A stretch of DNA of 64,000 nt from Prinia subflava (Eukaryota > Chordata > Aves > Passeriformes > Cisticolidae), in contig NC_086259.1 of NCBI RefSeq assembly GCF_021018805.1, positions 12,739,001 through 12,803,000 on the forward strand, given 5' to 3'. The translations under genes and the position numbers were made by a program. The stretch's first letter is position 1; each line of letters starts with the position of its first letter. Positions 14,301 through 26,500 of this stretch are shown piece by piece. The notes under the pieces were generated by a model. That model was not told the DNA's origin. It saw only the letters and a program-made list of their open reading frames with translations, and searched no databases.

Positions 14301-17300
14301 GGCCATTCTGCATCACCAGTTTTCCATTCTAGGGAATGGAGAGATACCAAGGTCTTCATGGTTAAAACCGTAAAAGTGACTGTGATATTTAATTCTAACC
14401 AGTAACTTGTGTTTGAGGCATTCAAAGAGATTGTAGATTTTGCTTGCAGCTCCAATCTTGCAAATTTATCAAGGGTTTTTTTGGGTAAATGTGCTTAGGG
14501 CAGCAGCATCAAGGAGCAGGCATGTCCAGCTGCTCTTTGGTGGGTAGAGCAAGCTGTCTGCCTTGGGACTGGGTTTGGGAGGAGGTTTTAAATAATTTTT
14601 CAATGGCAGAAGAAAAGCATTCATGAGAAACAAAGATATTGGGGAAAATACAGCATCAGGGTCCAGAGATTTCTTGCTTTACCTTTCTTTTACTTGTTTC
14701 TGCCAGTTGTGTGTTACATATCCAAACCTGCACATTTGCTGCTCTAATTTCTTCCTCTTCTACATATGACTTTGGTAATAAACAAGATACCTGCAATGTC
14801 TAAAAGGAGGAAAAGGCTGATTTAATATTACCTCGTGCTCTCAGTATCTTGTTATTTCCTTCTGGCAATTAGCAACCCATTCAGCTGAGCTCTGAACAAT
14901 CCCTCTGCCTTTTGCAGTTCAATATTACAGACATTACAAATAGAAACTGGATTAGCCCAGGTTTCCATGTCAAGTGGAAATAGGCAAAACGTTAAAAATT
15001 CACTCAACAAAAAAGGGCATTTCTGACTGTTTCATACTGTTGACAGTTTGTACATAAAAACAGAAGAGATCCAAAAAGAGTATTAATTTGTTTTAGTGGT
15101 TTGCTTTCAAAACTGAGCTAAAACAAATGACGAGAGCTTAAAAACGTGGATAGATTATTTGTTTTGATGTAAAGAAGAGGGCCAACAAGTGAAGCGTGTG
15201 AAAAGCCAGCTGAGGTGTAGCTTTGCTGGAGGTGCTGGTGCCGTTTTCCTGGAGGTGAGAGATCGCAGCATCCCTTGGGCTTTCGTGCCCGGGAAGGGGC
15301 AGGAGAGCAGCCCGGGCACTGCGGGGCCTAGGCCCGGCCAGGCCGGGCCAGGGGCTCCTTTCTGGGTGTCTCAGCACTGCGGGCTCCGCCACGGAGCCTC
15401 TCTGAGCGCTCCGAGCCCCGCCGCCGCTGCAGCTGGCCCGGCACGGCGCTCGCCAGCCCGGCTCGTCCTTGGCCCTGCCGTGCTGGGCGCTCACACGCAG
15501 CGCTGGCTTTGCCAGTGTCCCCAAGGTCCCCAAGGTCCCTGCAGTGGCCCTCGGTGGCGGTGCCAGAGCCCCAGCCCTGCTCTCAGCCCAGAGGAGCCCG
15601 CAGGGCCCGGCGGCTGCCCGGGTTCTGGCCGCGGCTGGGCAGAATCGCTCCCAGAGCTCCAGTATGGTCCCCGGAGCTCCAGCATCGCCCCCGGAGCTCC
15701 AGCATCCCTTCCGAAGCTCCAGCATCACCCCCGGAGCTCCAGCATCCATTCCTGAGCTCCAGCATTCCTCCTGGAGCACCAGCACTGCCCTCGGAGCTCC
15801 AGCACCACTCCCTGAGCTCCAGCACCATTCCCTGAGCTCCAGCATCTCTCCCGGAGCTCCAGCACCGCTCCCTGAGCTCCAGCACCACTCCCTGAGCTCC
15901 AGCACCACTCCCTGAGCTCCAGCATTTCCCCCGGAGCTCCAGCACCGCTCCCTGAGCTCCAGCACCACTCCCTGAGCTCCAGCACCACTCCCTGAGCTCC
16001 AGCACCGCTCCCTGAGCTCCAGCACCACTCCCTGAGCTCCAGCATTTCCCCCGGAGCTCCAGCACCGCTCCCTGAGCTCCAGCACCACTCCCTGAGCTCC
16101 AGCACCACTCCCTGAGCTCCAGCACCACTCCCTGAGCTCCAGGATCCCTCCCGGGCGCAGGGCTGCTGCCGCTGCCCTGCCTGAGCGCCTGAGCTCCCCC
16201 GGGCTTCTGCTGCTCTCCTGGAGCTGGCCGGGCTGCAGCGGGCCCTCCGCGGGGTGCTGAGCACAGGGTGGGAGCCCTTCTGGACAGCTCTCTGTTTCTT
16301 TGGTTTTCAAAGCACTTTACCGAGCACTCCACGACAGGAGGGCTGCGTCGTGGTTTTGTGAATGAGCAGCATAGGCTGAAACCGTTCTTTTCCTTCCTGT
16401 CACTTATTTTATATTTTTCTGCAAATAGGGAATCCACATGGCACAAAACCAGAATAGTTACTGCAGCTATCCCTGTAAAAGGGTTCACACTCGCAGCAGT
16501 CCAAGCAAACAGCTGGCACTTCAGAGTCTGTCTGGAGGCTGATCACTGTGAACAAGCCCAACAGCAGAACTGATGTGCAGTTAGCTGCTGTATTTACTGC
16601 TCCTGGGATGCTCATGGGAGATGGAGAGCTGGGCTTGCAGCAGGCTGTGCTGCAGGATGCGGGCTGAAGGCACTGCAGGGCACCAGGATGTCAAAATTAA
16701 ACAATCAGCTGCCTCAGTGCAAGGTGGTGGTAATGTCACAGAAAACCACGGTATGTTTTCAGAGTGGAGCTTGTGGGGACCCTGAGAGCAAAGAAGTTGC
16801 TCGTGCTGCCTTCTGTGCTGACCATGGCATGTCCAGCCCATCCTCCCAAAGACTTGGGTCCCAGGCAGTGAATATTATCAATGCAGTAATCATCAGTTCA
16901 ACAAATTTGAAAGTGCCATCCCTCCTAGCAGCTAAGTTACTTGTAGGCTGTAATTAAACCTGTCTTCTTTTTTCTTTGATGCACTTGTGGGCAGAGTGAT
17001 ATTTTTCAAGAAAAAGTCATCCATAACAAAAAAAAAAAAAAAAAAAAAAAAAAGAGGTTTTGATATAATTTATTAGGAATTTGGCACATGCAGAGACCTG
17101 AAAATTTTTCATGCTGCACTAAATGTCTGTTTTACTTAAGGTGGTGACTATGCTTAGAAACTGTTGGATTAAACTTAGTAAATTAGTGTGCTGCATTGAT
17201 ATATTTTTCATTTATCTATTTTTTTATATTTTCATTGATATATTTATGTGCTGTGAGCAGGAGGTATTTTTTTTTTGTGTTACCATTTTGTTCAGAGTTT

Positions 17301-20300
17301 TGAGAGCGTTTCAAGAGATTCTTCTTTTCTGAGTGGTTAGAGGTTCTGGCCAACTGTGACAACAAACCATGAAATGGTTTTATAAGGTACAAGGAATGAT
17401 CCAAGAGGACATTGCCTTAAATTTTCTTCCTTGGGCAGAAACAGCTCCACCAACCTTTGCTCTTAACATGCAGATTCTGTGTGGCCCCGACTGGACACGG
17501 GAGGGGGAAAACCCCTCCCCTTGCCCACAGTGGAGCTGCAGAAGGCTGGGGTGCCCCGGGTGTGGGGCTTTGGGAAGGGCAGCAGTGGGGCTGCTCTGCC
17601 TTGGGCCTCCCCTGAGTCTGGGGATTTGGGTCTGAGCAGCCCTTTGTGCAAAATTGCCCCTTTGTGCTGTGTTTTCGGTGTTATTTGAGGGCAGGAAGGG
17701 CAGAGCCTCAGGGGTGCTGAGCCTGGTTCTTTGCAGTACCTGAGCTCCAGTTCTGGAGCTGTGTGGCAGAGCAGGAGGGTGGCACCCACTGCCAGCCCTG
17801 CAGAGCCACACTGCAGCTGCTGCTGAGGGAACTAACTAATGTCTGCTACTTCACAGGTGCCACTTTATTGCTCCTGCCTTTTTTTAAAGTGACATTTATT
17901 TCTCTTTTAACTAGTGAGAGCTTTGAGCATGTTTTTCAACAGCATCCAGACCATTGTTTCATTTTTATCCATATTCAGTCACTTTTCCTGCTGCCCTTGG
18001 TGATTAGAGATGGGTGTTTTGTTCTGTCAAACACTTCACCACATAGAAAATGTTGTTTTGGTTGTCTTGAAACTACTGATGAAAGAAAGCATCTGGTCTG
18101 TGTTGGGGATGGTTTGAAGCTTGGGACTTTCTGAGGATGGTCTAGAGGCAACTGGGGTCTTCACTGTGCTGTTTCTGACACCTACCTGTGGCTGTACAGA
18201 GGGAATTGGGTTCCATGGGGGCTTGGCTTAGCTATGATCAGTGATTCACAAGTGTCTGTGGCTGCAGAATGCATCAGTATGCCAAGGGAGTGAGGAACCA
18301 GCCCTGAAATACAGCAGCAATCTTTGAAAATGAGAAACTAGCAAATAACCTTGTGATGGTCTTCATCTTTATGGTAAATATTGAGTCCCTGAAAGGAAAT
18401 GAAATGAATTGTGCTGCAAAGAGCAGTGTTTAATCCTCCCCTCTCCCCCTGACAAAGTGCTCATGCTGATTGTATCAGCTGCACAAGCAAAGGCAGGAGT
18501 GTTCCTGTTAGCACACACAGCAAGCCCAGCCCAGGGTGTGCCTGGCCCTGCTGCTCACTGCTCCTCACACCCCTGCACAGCCCATGGGGACAGGAACAGG
18601 GACATGGTCCATGTCCCATGGGACAGCAGGGTCACTCCTGGAGCCTCTGAGAGAGCAGGAGCTGCCATTGCAGGACAGTTTCCCCATTTTCAAAGCCAGC
18701 AAAACCCAGACCAAAACCCTTTCCTTGAGGGCTGTGCTGAGTGTAAAACTGTGGTGGAGATAAGGGCCTCTGCCAGGAGAGGTGGGGATGAATCCAGAAG
18801 AGGATCAGCACCTGAGATTTCACAGGACATTGTGCATTGGAAGGGATCCACAAGGATCTCTGGGTTCAACTCCTGTGGGAATGGTCCCTGAGGGGGATCA
18901 GGCTCAAGCTTGGTGCTCTCAGCACCACGCCCAGAGCGCTGAGGCCACAGTGGGCAGAGGGCCCCTCAGCTGCTGCATCCATGTCTGCACTTGGATGCTT
19001 TGGGACTTCAGCAATTGTATTTAACAAGTTCAACAGCCTCCTCGTGTCATTTTTATAATGTTTATTACTGCTACAAGATGAATGCAACTGTATTGCAGGT
19101 CAGTGGCTGGAGAGGAGACATCTTCCCATCACATCCCTAATTACTGCTCGTGTGGACTGCTATGGCAACTGCCTTTTTGCAGGGCATCTGCACTCCAGTA
19201 TCACAGGCTTTTTGGAGCAAGTCCAGGCACTTTTGGATGTGTGACAACCATCTGGGGGTGTTCAGCCTGATGATGTATCAATTAGGGGTCAGTGTTCAGT
19301 GATAACCACCCCTTTTTTTCCCTCTCTCCTTTTCCTTTGCATTCAGATCTGGAATGGGATTTGTAACACTGGCATCTTACTGTGGGTGTATGGAAGCTGT
19401 TCTGAGCCCAGCTCAGGCTCTGGCATGGTGGGAAGGATGCCAGGGCCAGCTCTGCCTGTAAACCCTGCAGGCTGGGTTGGGCAGGGGCTGCAGGCACTTT
19501 GCTGGGCTGGGACTGTCCCTGGCAGAGCCACCAGACACACCCAGGGATCTGCCATGGGGCCTCCACACCGAGGAGGAGGAGGAGGTAGTAAAGGTCTTCT
19601 GCTGATCTTCCCCATCACAACAGAAGGTCACCTAAAAGAGCATCCTTGGTGATGCTGAAACCACAGAGGAGGTTATCTGAGATGTTTTTTGTCTGGCTTG
19701 GGCAGGAGGAGCCCAGCCTGCAGGGAGCTGAGACCTCCTGGTTGCTCTCTGTGCTTCTATAGGCAGAGAAGTCCCTGTGTGACTGTGCAGCATCTTCACA
19801 GGGCCTTGTGCAGGGGGGCAACAGCCTTGAAGCAGGATGAATAAAGGAGTGTGGTTTATCCTGAGCCTACCGGATTTACTGTGCTTGTTTGTATAGAAGG
19901 TCAGTTCAGTTTACCTTGAAAAATCAGTGTTTTGCAGATTACTGGTTTTTAATGAGGGCTCTGCTGCCCTGGTGCTCCAGAGGAAAGCACAAGGTGCAGA
20001 GCTCACAGCTTTGGGCACCAGCATTTCCAGTGAACGTGGGTGTGTGGTTTGGAAACTGCATCTGGGCAGCATCTGAGCTAATGAGAGCTCAGATGGCTTA
20101 AAAAGGCAAAGAGCTGCAGAGAAAACCACATGAAAATATTACTATTAAAGTATATTAAATACTGAAACACGAGTTTCCAGTGGCCTGAATGCAGGTGTGC
20201 TGTGCAGCCCCAGTGCTGCTCACCTTCCATCCTGCAAAGCAGAGAGCCACACCCATTACAGGGTGTGGATAAAAGCAAAACTGCCCTGTCTTGGTGATCA

Positions 20301-20535
20301 TCTGCCTAAATCTCAGGGAAAGATGGGCAAGGAGCAGGAAGAGGCCAAACGCCAGGTTTAGGTGAGTAGAATATCCTTGGGGGACACTAGACTTCAGCCT
20401 TCCAGCTGGTGAGTGAAAATCCTGTTGATAGCAAGGGCAAGCAGGAAGAAAGAGACCCCCCCTCAAACTACACAGAATATGCTATAAACCCCATTGCTGC
20501 ACATCCTCCATTTGCGTCTCTCTATTTCTGGGCAA

Positions 20536-20596
<61 letters not shown>

Positions 20597-23500
20597 CTCT
20601 ATGTTACCAAGGCTTTGGAGAAAAACTTGTTTCACTTCTGGGCTTTCAGAGGCCCTCACTGTGCTCCCCAGGTGCTCAGTGATGGAGCACATGCCAAGGG
20701 AAGGATGGAGTTATTAGTTTTGCTCTGGAGAAGGCAGCATTTCTCTCCCCTCCAGGAGCCCCCTGGGAGTTCTTCTCCACAGGTGTTTTAATCTAAATCA
20801 TTGTGCTTCAGTGCTGGACATGTCCCAGTTTGGTGGTGATCCATATGCACTCTGCAAACCTTTTCCTCTTTCATATAACACAGATTTTGGGAGAAACCTC
20901 TGTCTGGGGGGAATGATGAACCTGTGTCAGTGACCCTCGCAACCTTCCATATGTGGTGCTTTCTGCCCCACTGGAAAAAGCAAATACCTCTGGGTTATTT
21001 CAGGCTCTCTCTCTTTATTGTTGTACTGAATAGGGAGCAGGGCAATTGTGCCTGCACCAGAATGTGCACCTTGGAATTATTCCTGTGAAGCACACCACAA
21101 ACTTACGTCATGAAAGAAGCAGGGATGTTTGGCAGCAGGTAGAGACCATCCCTTAAAGTAAAGCCAGGTGGGCTCCAGAGCCCCACTTGCCAGCTTGCCA
21201 CAGCTAAAGAAATTAAAGCCAAAATTGATACATGCTCTGAATCCTTCTCTGCCTGTGTCATTTGAAGCTGCAGGTGCCTGGATGCCCCTCTGGTTGTGGG
21301 CAGCCTTGGCATTTGGGTTCTGCTGTTTCTTTGCTTGTGGCACACCAGATTTTGGAAGTCCTTTTTTTAAGTAATACCATAAGAGTGGTTTGAGTATTTT
21401 TCTTAAGCAAGCAGGTGGGTAAGGGGGAGGTACTTGGATAGGTCTTGGAAAAGATTTACCAGGATTCACCAGAAGATACAATGTTGGGCTTGGAAAGTTG
21501 TTTAGTTCTTTAGAATTATTCAGCTCCTGACTGCTATCCAGTATTTGGTATTTCTCTTGCTCTGCCTGCAATAATTTCTCTCACTCTGGGGTTTGTGTAA
21601 AAGATGTTTCATTGAGTCCAGAAACTAATGATCAGAAGTGACCATCTGTGACCCCTTCGTAGGCATCTGGATGCACATTTGCCACTTCTGAGGTGTTGAG
21701 ATAACACAGAGCTGTTGCTGATGGGACTAGAAGCCTTATCATCAGATATAATAATACTTTCCAGCTGCACTTGTTGTTTTTTAGTCTTTCCTAAATGAAA
21801 ATGAGTTCTGCAGGTGGCTAATGCTAGAGGATAATTTGTTTCCGTGCTCGTTTGAAGCCTTGTAGCAAACCCAAAGCCGTGAATAAAAGATGGAAATAAA
21901 AGTAGAACGTGATTTCAGGAAAAAAAAAACCCTCCATTTTCTGTGCTGGTGAAGTGACTAAGCCGTGTGGCTGCTGATGCAAACCTTTCATCTGCCCAAG
22001 GAAAAGGGTTATTATCTTCAGCTGAAGCTGATGGGGCACCAGCAGCATTTGAGCAGCACACCCCGGCAGATATTTGCATGAGAAACATGAGGACGAGACT
22101 TTGATGTGTTTGCAACTTCTGAATTCCCATTATGTCTTTGATTGTACTGCCCCTTGGGTGTGCCTGGGACACCTTTCCTTTGGCTAAGCTGAAACCCAGG
22201 AAGGGAATTTCATGCTCTGCTCCTCCACTTTATTTTTTTCATTCTGAGATAACTTTTCCTCTCCTCTCTTTAGCTGAAGTCTGTAAAAATATATTAATGA
22301 CAGCAAGACAGAAGCCATCAGCCTTGCCTTAGGGAGATGCTGGCAAAGAGAGGGACAGAGGCTGGATTGCAGAACTCCTGGCTGTGTTTGTTGGAAGGAA
22401 TCTCTGCAGGCCAGCAGCAGCACTGGACCAGGACATCCCTGACTTTGCCATGCTGAGACCTCCTGGGATGTTCTCTGGGTAACCCCCCTGTGCTGTGCTC
22501 CACTGGGCTGGCTTATTAAGAGCTAATGCACATAATCATCATGGGGAATTTCCAGATTTTTTTTCCTGGTGGAAAACACTGATTTGCTTTAATGAAGTGT
22601 TAGGCTGATCTGATCAGTGAGCTGGGGGTTCTGGCCCAAGACCTGAGGTTTACGGTGCCATCACCCACCCAGAGGTCTGGCTGCTGAGGTTACAGCTTCA
22701 GGCCAGAATCCCTGGGCTCTTGGACACCCTGATGGAACAAGTCTTCTGTCTGGTGGTGCCTTCTTCCTGGATAAAGTCTCCAAGATGGCAGCATGTTCCA
22801 AGAAAGGCATTTTAAAAAAAAAAAAGAGCTTATAAACTGGTGGAGAGCAGCAGAGTCCATGCAGGACAGCTCTGATAAAATCCATGGACCATCTGCAATC
22901 AGGGACATGACAAGAGAGAGAGGTGACTTCCCAGGGATCCTCATTAGCTCAGGTGCTCATCAAACCACAATTTAACACTGGCTGGGGCTTTCTGGGGAGA
23001 AATGTAATTCTTTCTGGAGTATGCAGGAGGCACAGCCATTACTCTGGGCAGCCTCTTGCTGGTACAAGTCATGCATCAGTAATTACTCTCTGGGCCAGTT
23101 CACTTAATTAAGCCCACTGAGGGGATGTTCTCCCAGCATGGTCATTGCTCTTTAAACTCCCACATATGCAGAAGGACTATCATGCTTAGAGGTCTTTTCT
23201 TTTTCTTTAAAACAGTTGGATGTCAACCAGCAGAGAAAACAATTTCCCTGTTGCCAATAGGTTTAACTGGCCAAATGATCCCAGTGTCTTGAAATGGGGG
23301 GGAGTGGTGAGCAATAAACATTCCTTTTTTGTGGCCAAAGTAGTTCATGGCCTGGGCTCTGCCTTTTCAGGTGATCTGGGTTGAAATCTGAGCTCTTGTT
23401 TTGCCTCCTGCTTCTGTTGAACCAGTTAGGTCCCAAATGGCAAATGGAGGATGTCCAAAGTGGATCTTTGCCTTGGAAGGTAACCTCAAAGGGAGCACAC

Positions 23501-26500
23501 TCCCAGCAACGCTGGGGATGTAGGGCTGTGCTGCTCCATGCTACAGCCTCATGGATTGGTTGGAAAAGGGGAAAAGGCGTGGATTTTCAAAAAGACTTGG
23601 ATTTTCTTGATTTTTTTTCTCCTTTGAAAGAAAGACTCTTGGAGCAAGATCAGATAGATGTGGCCTCTACTATGCAGAAAAAATTGTATGATACAGAAAT
23701 CTGTAATTATTCCTCCATTTCTACATAAAATTCAATACATTCTGCTTAGTTAGTTGGGTTATGGCTTCAATAAGCTCTTGAATTAGTCATGTTATTAATG
23801 TAATAAAAATCGAAAGCTAAATCACAGCCAAGTGTTCTGGTACTTGAAAGACTTTTAAATTTTTTTTCCTGAAAACATGAGAACAACTTGTCACAATTCT
23901 TCTATTTCACTTATTGTTGTGTACAGGAGTGTTAAATGTTTGGCATCTGAAAAAAATCAGTAACTAATGCTCACCTAAATGTCTGCTGAAGGGATTTGTG
24001 ATACGTGATTGCTCCAAAAATATCCTCTGAAGGGCAGCTCTGGGATGAAGGGTCAGGGATGACAAGGGAGCCAGTCAGGAGCTGCCACCTTCCATTTCCA
24101 CAAGGCCTGGACCCCACACCCTGAATATCTGCATCATAAAAAGCCCTACTGGCATAACCCATGGTGGGGTGCAGTTACTGGAGTACTAAACCACCAGATC
24201 AGCCTGTGAATTGTTTTGTAGCTGGGAATTGCACGTGGCTGTTGCTGTGCAGATCCCCAGCTGGGCCAGAAACCCCCCTGTAAGAGAGGTGGGGACGTGG
24301 CTCTGTGTCAGCAATGTTCCCAGCAGGCAAACTCCTGGGGGATGGAAACAGCCTGCTCAAGTACCCATTGATTTCTCCTTACAGTTTTTCATCTGAGCAT
24401 TATCATATTTTTTTATTAAGTCAGCTTGTGACTTCAGTAATTTCTTTCATTAGGCTTATTCTGAAGGCAAGATGGCTTAAAATTAAAAGCAACTTCTCAG
24501 CCGAGTTAACATCCAAGCACAATTAAGTTAAATCATACAACAGCAAGATGTGAGGAAATAAAAGACCAATTTTGGCAGCAACAGATCAATTATTGCAATG
24601 CAGAATCACATGGAACACAATAATAGATTTTTTTTTCTCAGTAGCATGCCCTAGCTGCAAACCCATAACCACATTTATAAACATAACTGTCTTCTGAAAA
24701 ATATTATTGAAACACTTAATGGGTGATGCTGTTGTCAAAACTGCTCTTATGCATGTGCCTGAAAGCAGCATTTGACTTCCCAGGCCCAGGGGGGAGCTCT
24801 GGTGACCAACCAGCCACAGTCCCGGGGCTGGCAGTGTTTCCAGTGTTGGAAATGCACCTGCTGGGGTCTCCCCTGAATTCCTCTGCTGAGGCTCTGTGCT
24901 GGTGCCACTCTCTGCCAGAGCTGTGCCCTGCCAGAGCTCCGGGGGTCAGCAGGGCTCTGCTGCACAGTGCCTTGTACCTGTGTATCCAGAGGACTTGGCC
25001 ATGAGGACATCTAGTCAGGGAAGCTGAGCCCACAGCATCCCCAAGGGGTTTTGTAGGATTCAGGGAATAATTCCAGGATTTGAGGAAGATAAGTGTCCAA
25101 GAGAATGAAGATAAAGCAGTGCAAAAGCTCATTTTGCAGAGAGAGGTGAGTGCTGCCCACCCTGCTGGCTGCAGCTTGTGCCAGGCACCTGCAGGTGTGT
25201 CCTGCACCCCGGGACAAGGGGTGACTTCTTCACACCATGGCAGGCACCACCTACCCAAAAGGAGGTGTAATTCATGAGGTGTGATTCAGAACCAGGTGCT
25301 TTTTCAGCAGGAGACAGGGCTGGCTCTCTTCTGTCAGCTCGAGACATTTGTGTTTGCCTTGATCTGGGCATCAAGGCAGGGCTGCAGGAGGAGGCTGTCA
25401 GGAAAAGCTCTAATCCACTTATGCTGGCAGGTTAGACAGAGCAGGGATGACTTTAGTTAAAGAAATAACTTTCCAGGGTATAAATGGATGGATAAAATAT
25501 AATTCTATTAAGGGATCTCTCCAGTCCTTGAATGGCACTAATGATTGTGTGGGAATAGGAGGCACAAAGAGATTAGCAGCAATCTTTATTTCCCAAGCAG
25601 GTTGTCTGTTGAGATGTTGTTACATAAACTAAATGTTCATGTGTTAAGAAGTAATTGTGCAGTTTTGTCTGGAGGGAGTCCTGGGCAAGAGCTGCTTCAT
25701 AAGGGCAGAATTAGGAGAATTAGTCCATTGAGAGAAGTATATTTTGCAAATTTTAATTCTGAGTAAATGGGAACAAACACATTCCTGTGCCATAGCGAGT
25801 GTCTCCCCAGGGTGCTGCCAGGCTGGATGTCTGTAAGGAGGTCAGAGGGGTTGATGTGCCAGCTGTGCTGGGTCCCTCTTGGGCAAAGGTTCCCCTTGGG
25901 GGATATACAAGTCCCTATTTCCCTCTGGGGGAATATCCAGAATAATTGTGAGCCTGTTCCAGCTGCAGGGGTGCTGAAGGTGCCCTGAGTGACACCAGCC
26001 CTTCTCTTCTCCACAGGCTGTCCCCTCTGGTGGCTGGGGGATGCTGAGGGGGTGGGTGATGTTGCAGGAGGGCACCTGGAGTTAAGCCTGTGGGAATTCT
26101 GACTATAGCCTTTATCTGTCCTTTACATTAAAGCTGTCTTTCTTTCTTTCTTTCTTTCTTTTTTCCTGCTTCCCTACCTGTTCTCCCCCTCTTGCAGCAA
26201 TGTGGACACCAAGGAGCTGTGTGGTGAGTGCAGTCCCTCCTTTTGGGCAAAAATCATTGTGTGCACGAGGGCCTTGGAAGGTTGCATGAGCCCAGAGCAG
26301 ACTGCAGGGCTATGGCAGCCGTGGAGCTGGGGCATCCCAGCCCTGCTCCTGCTCTGCTCCTCATTCCACAGGAAAATTGGCAGAACTTTTTCCATTTTCT
26401 TGCAACACAAATGGGGTCAGAGCTGAGCAAAGCCCGAGGACCCCGTTCAATAACAAGCTGGAGTTTCATTTCTGGAGGTGTTGTGGCTTCCAGCTTCGCT

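Larger units (their letters stand above)
8345..26197 (+). other. Large NECAB2 intron (17.9 kb)
   Basis: It contains the CpG-rich island and minisatellite (15.2-16.26 kb), an A run (17028-17053), a CR1-like piece (18815-18900), a 59-base T run (20538-20596) and a TTTC microsatellite at its 3' end. No further exon is supported. Confidence 0.75.

Noticed and set aside
15138..16488. Three long overlapping minus-strand reading frames (390, 301 and 179 codons) with repeats such as [18 protein letters not shown]
   Set aside because: They are the 20-base minisatellite translated. A stop-free unit whose length is not a multiple of three is open in all three frames. No homology or splice support exists.
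20409..20717. Frames with a long polyphenylalanine tract
   Set aside because: They translate the 59-base T run.
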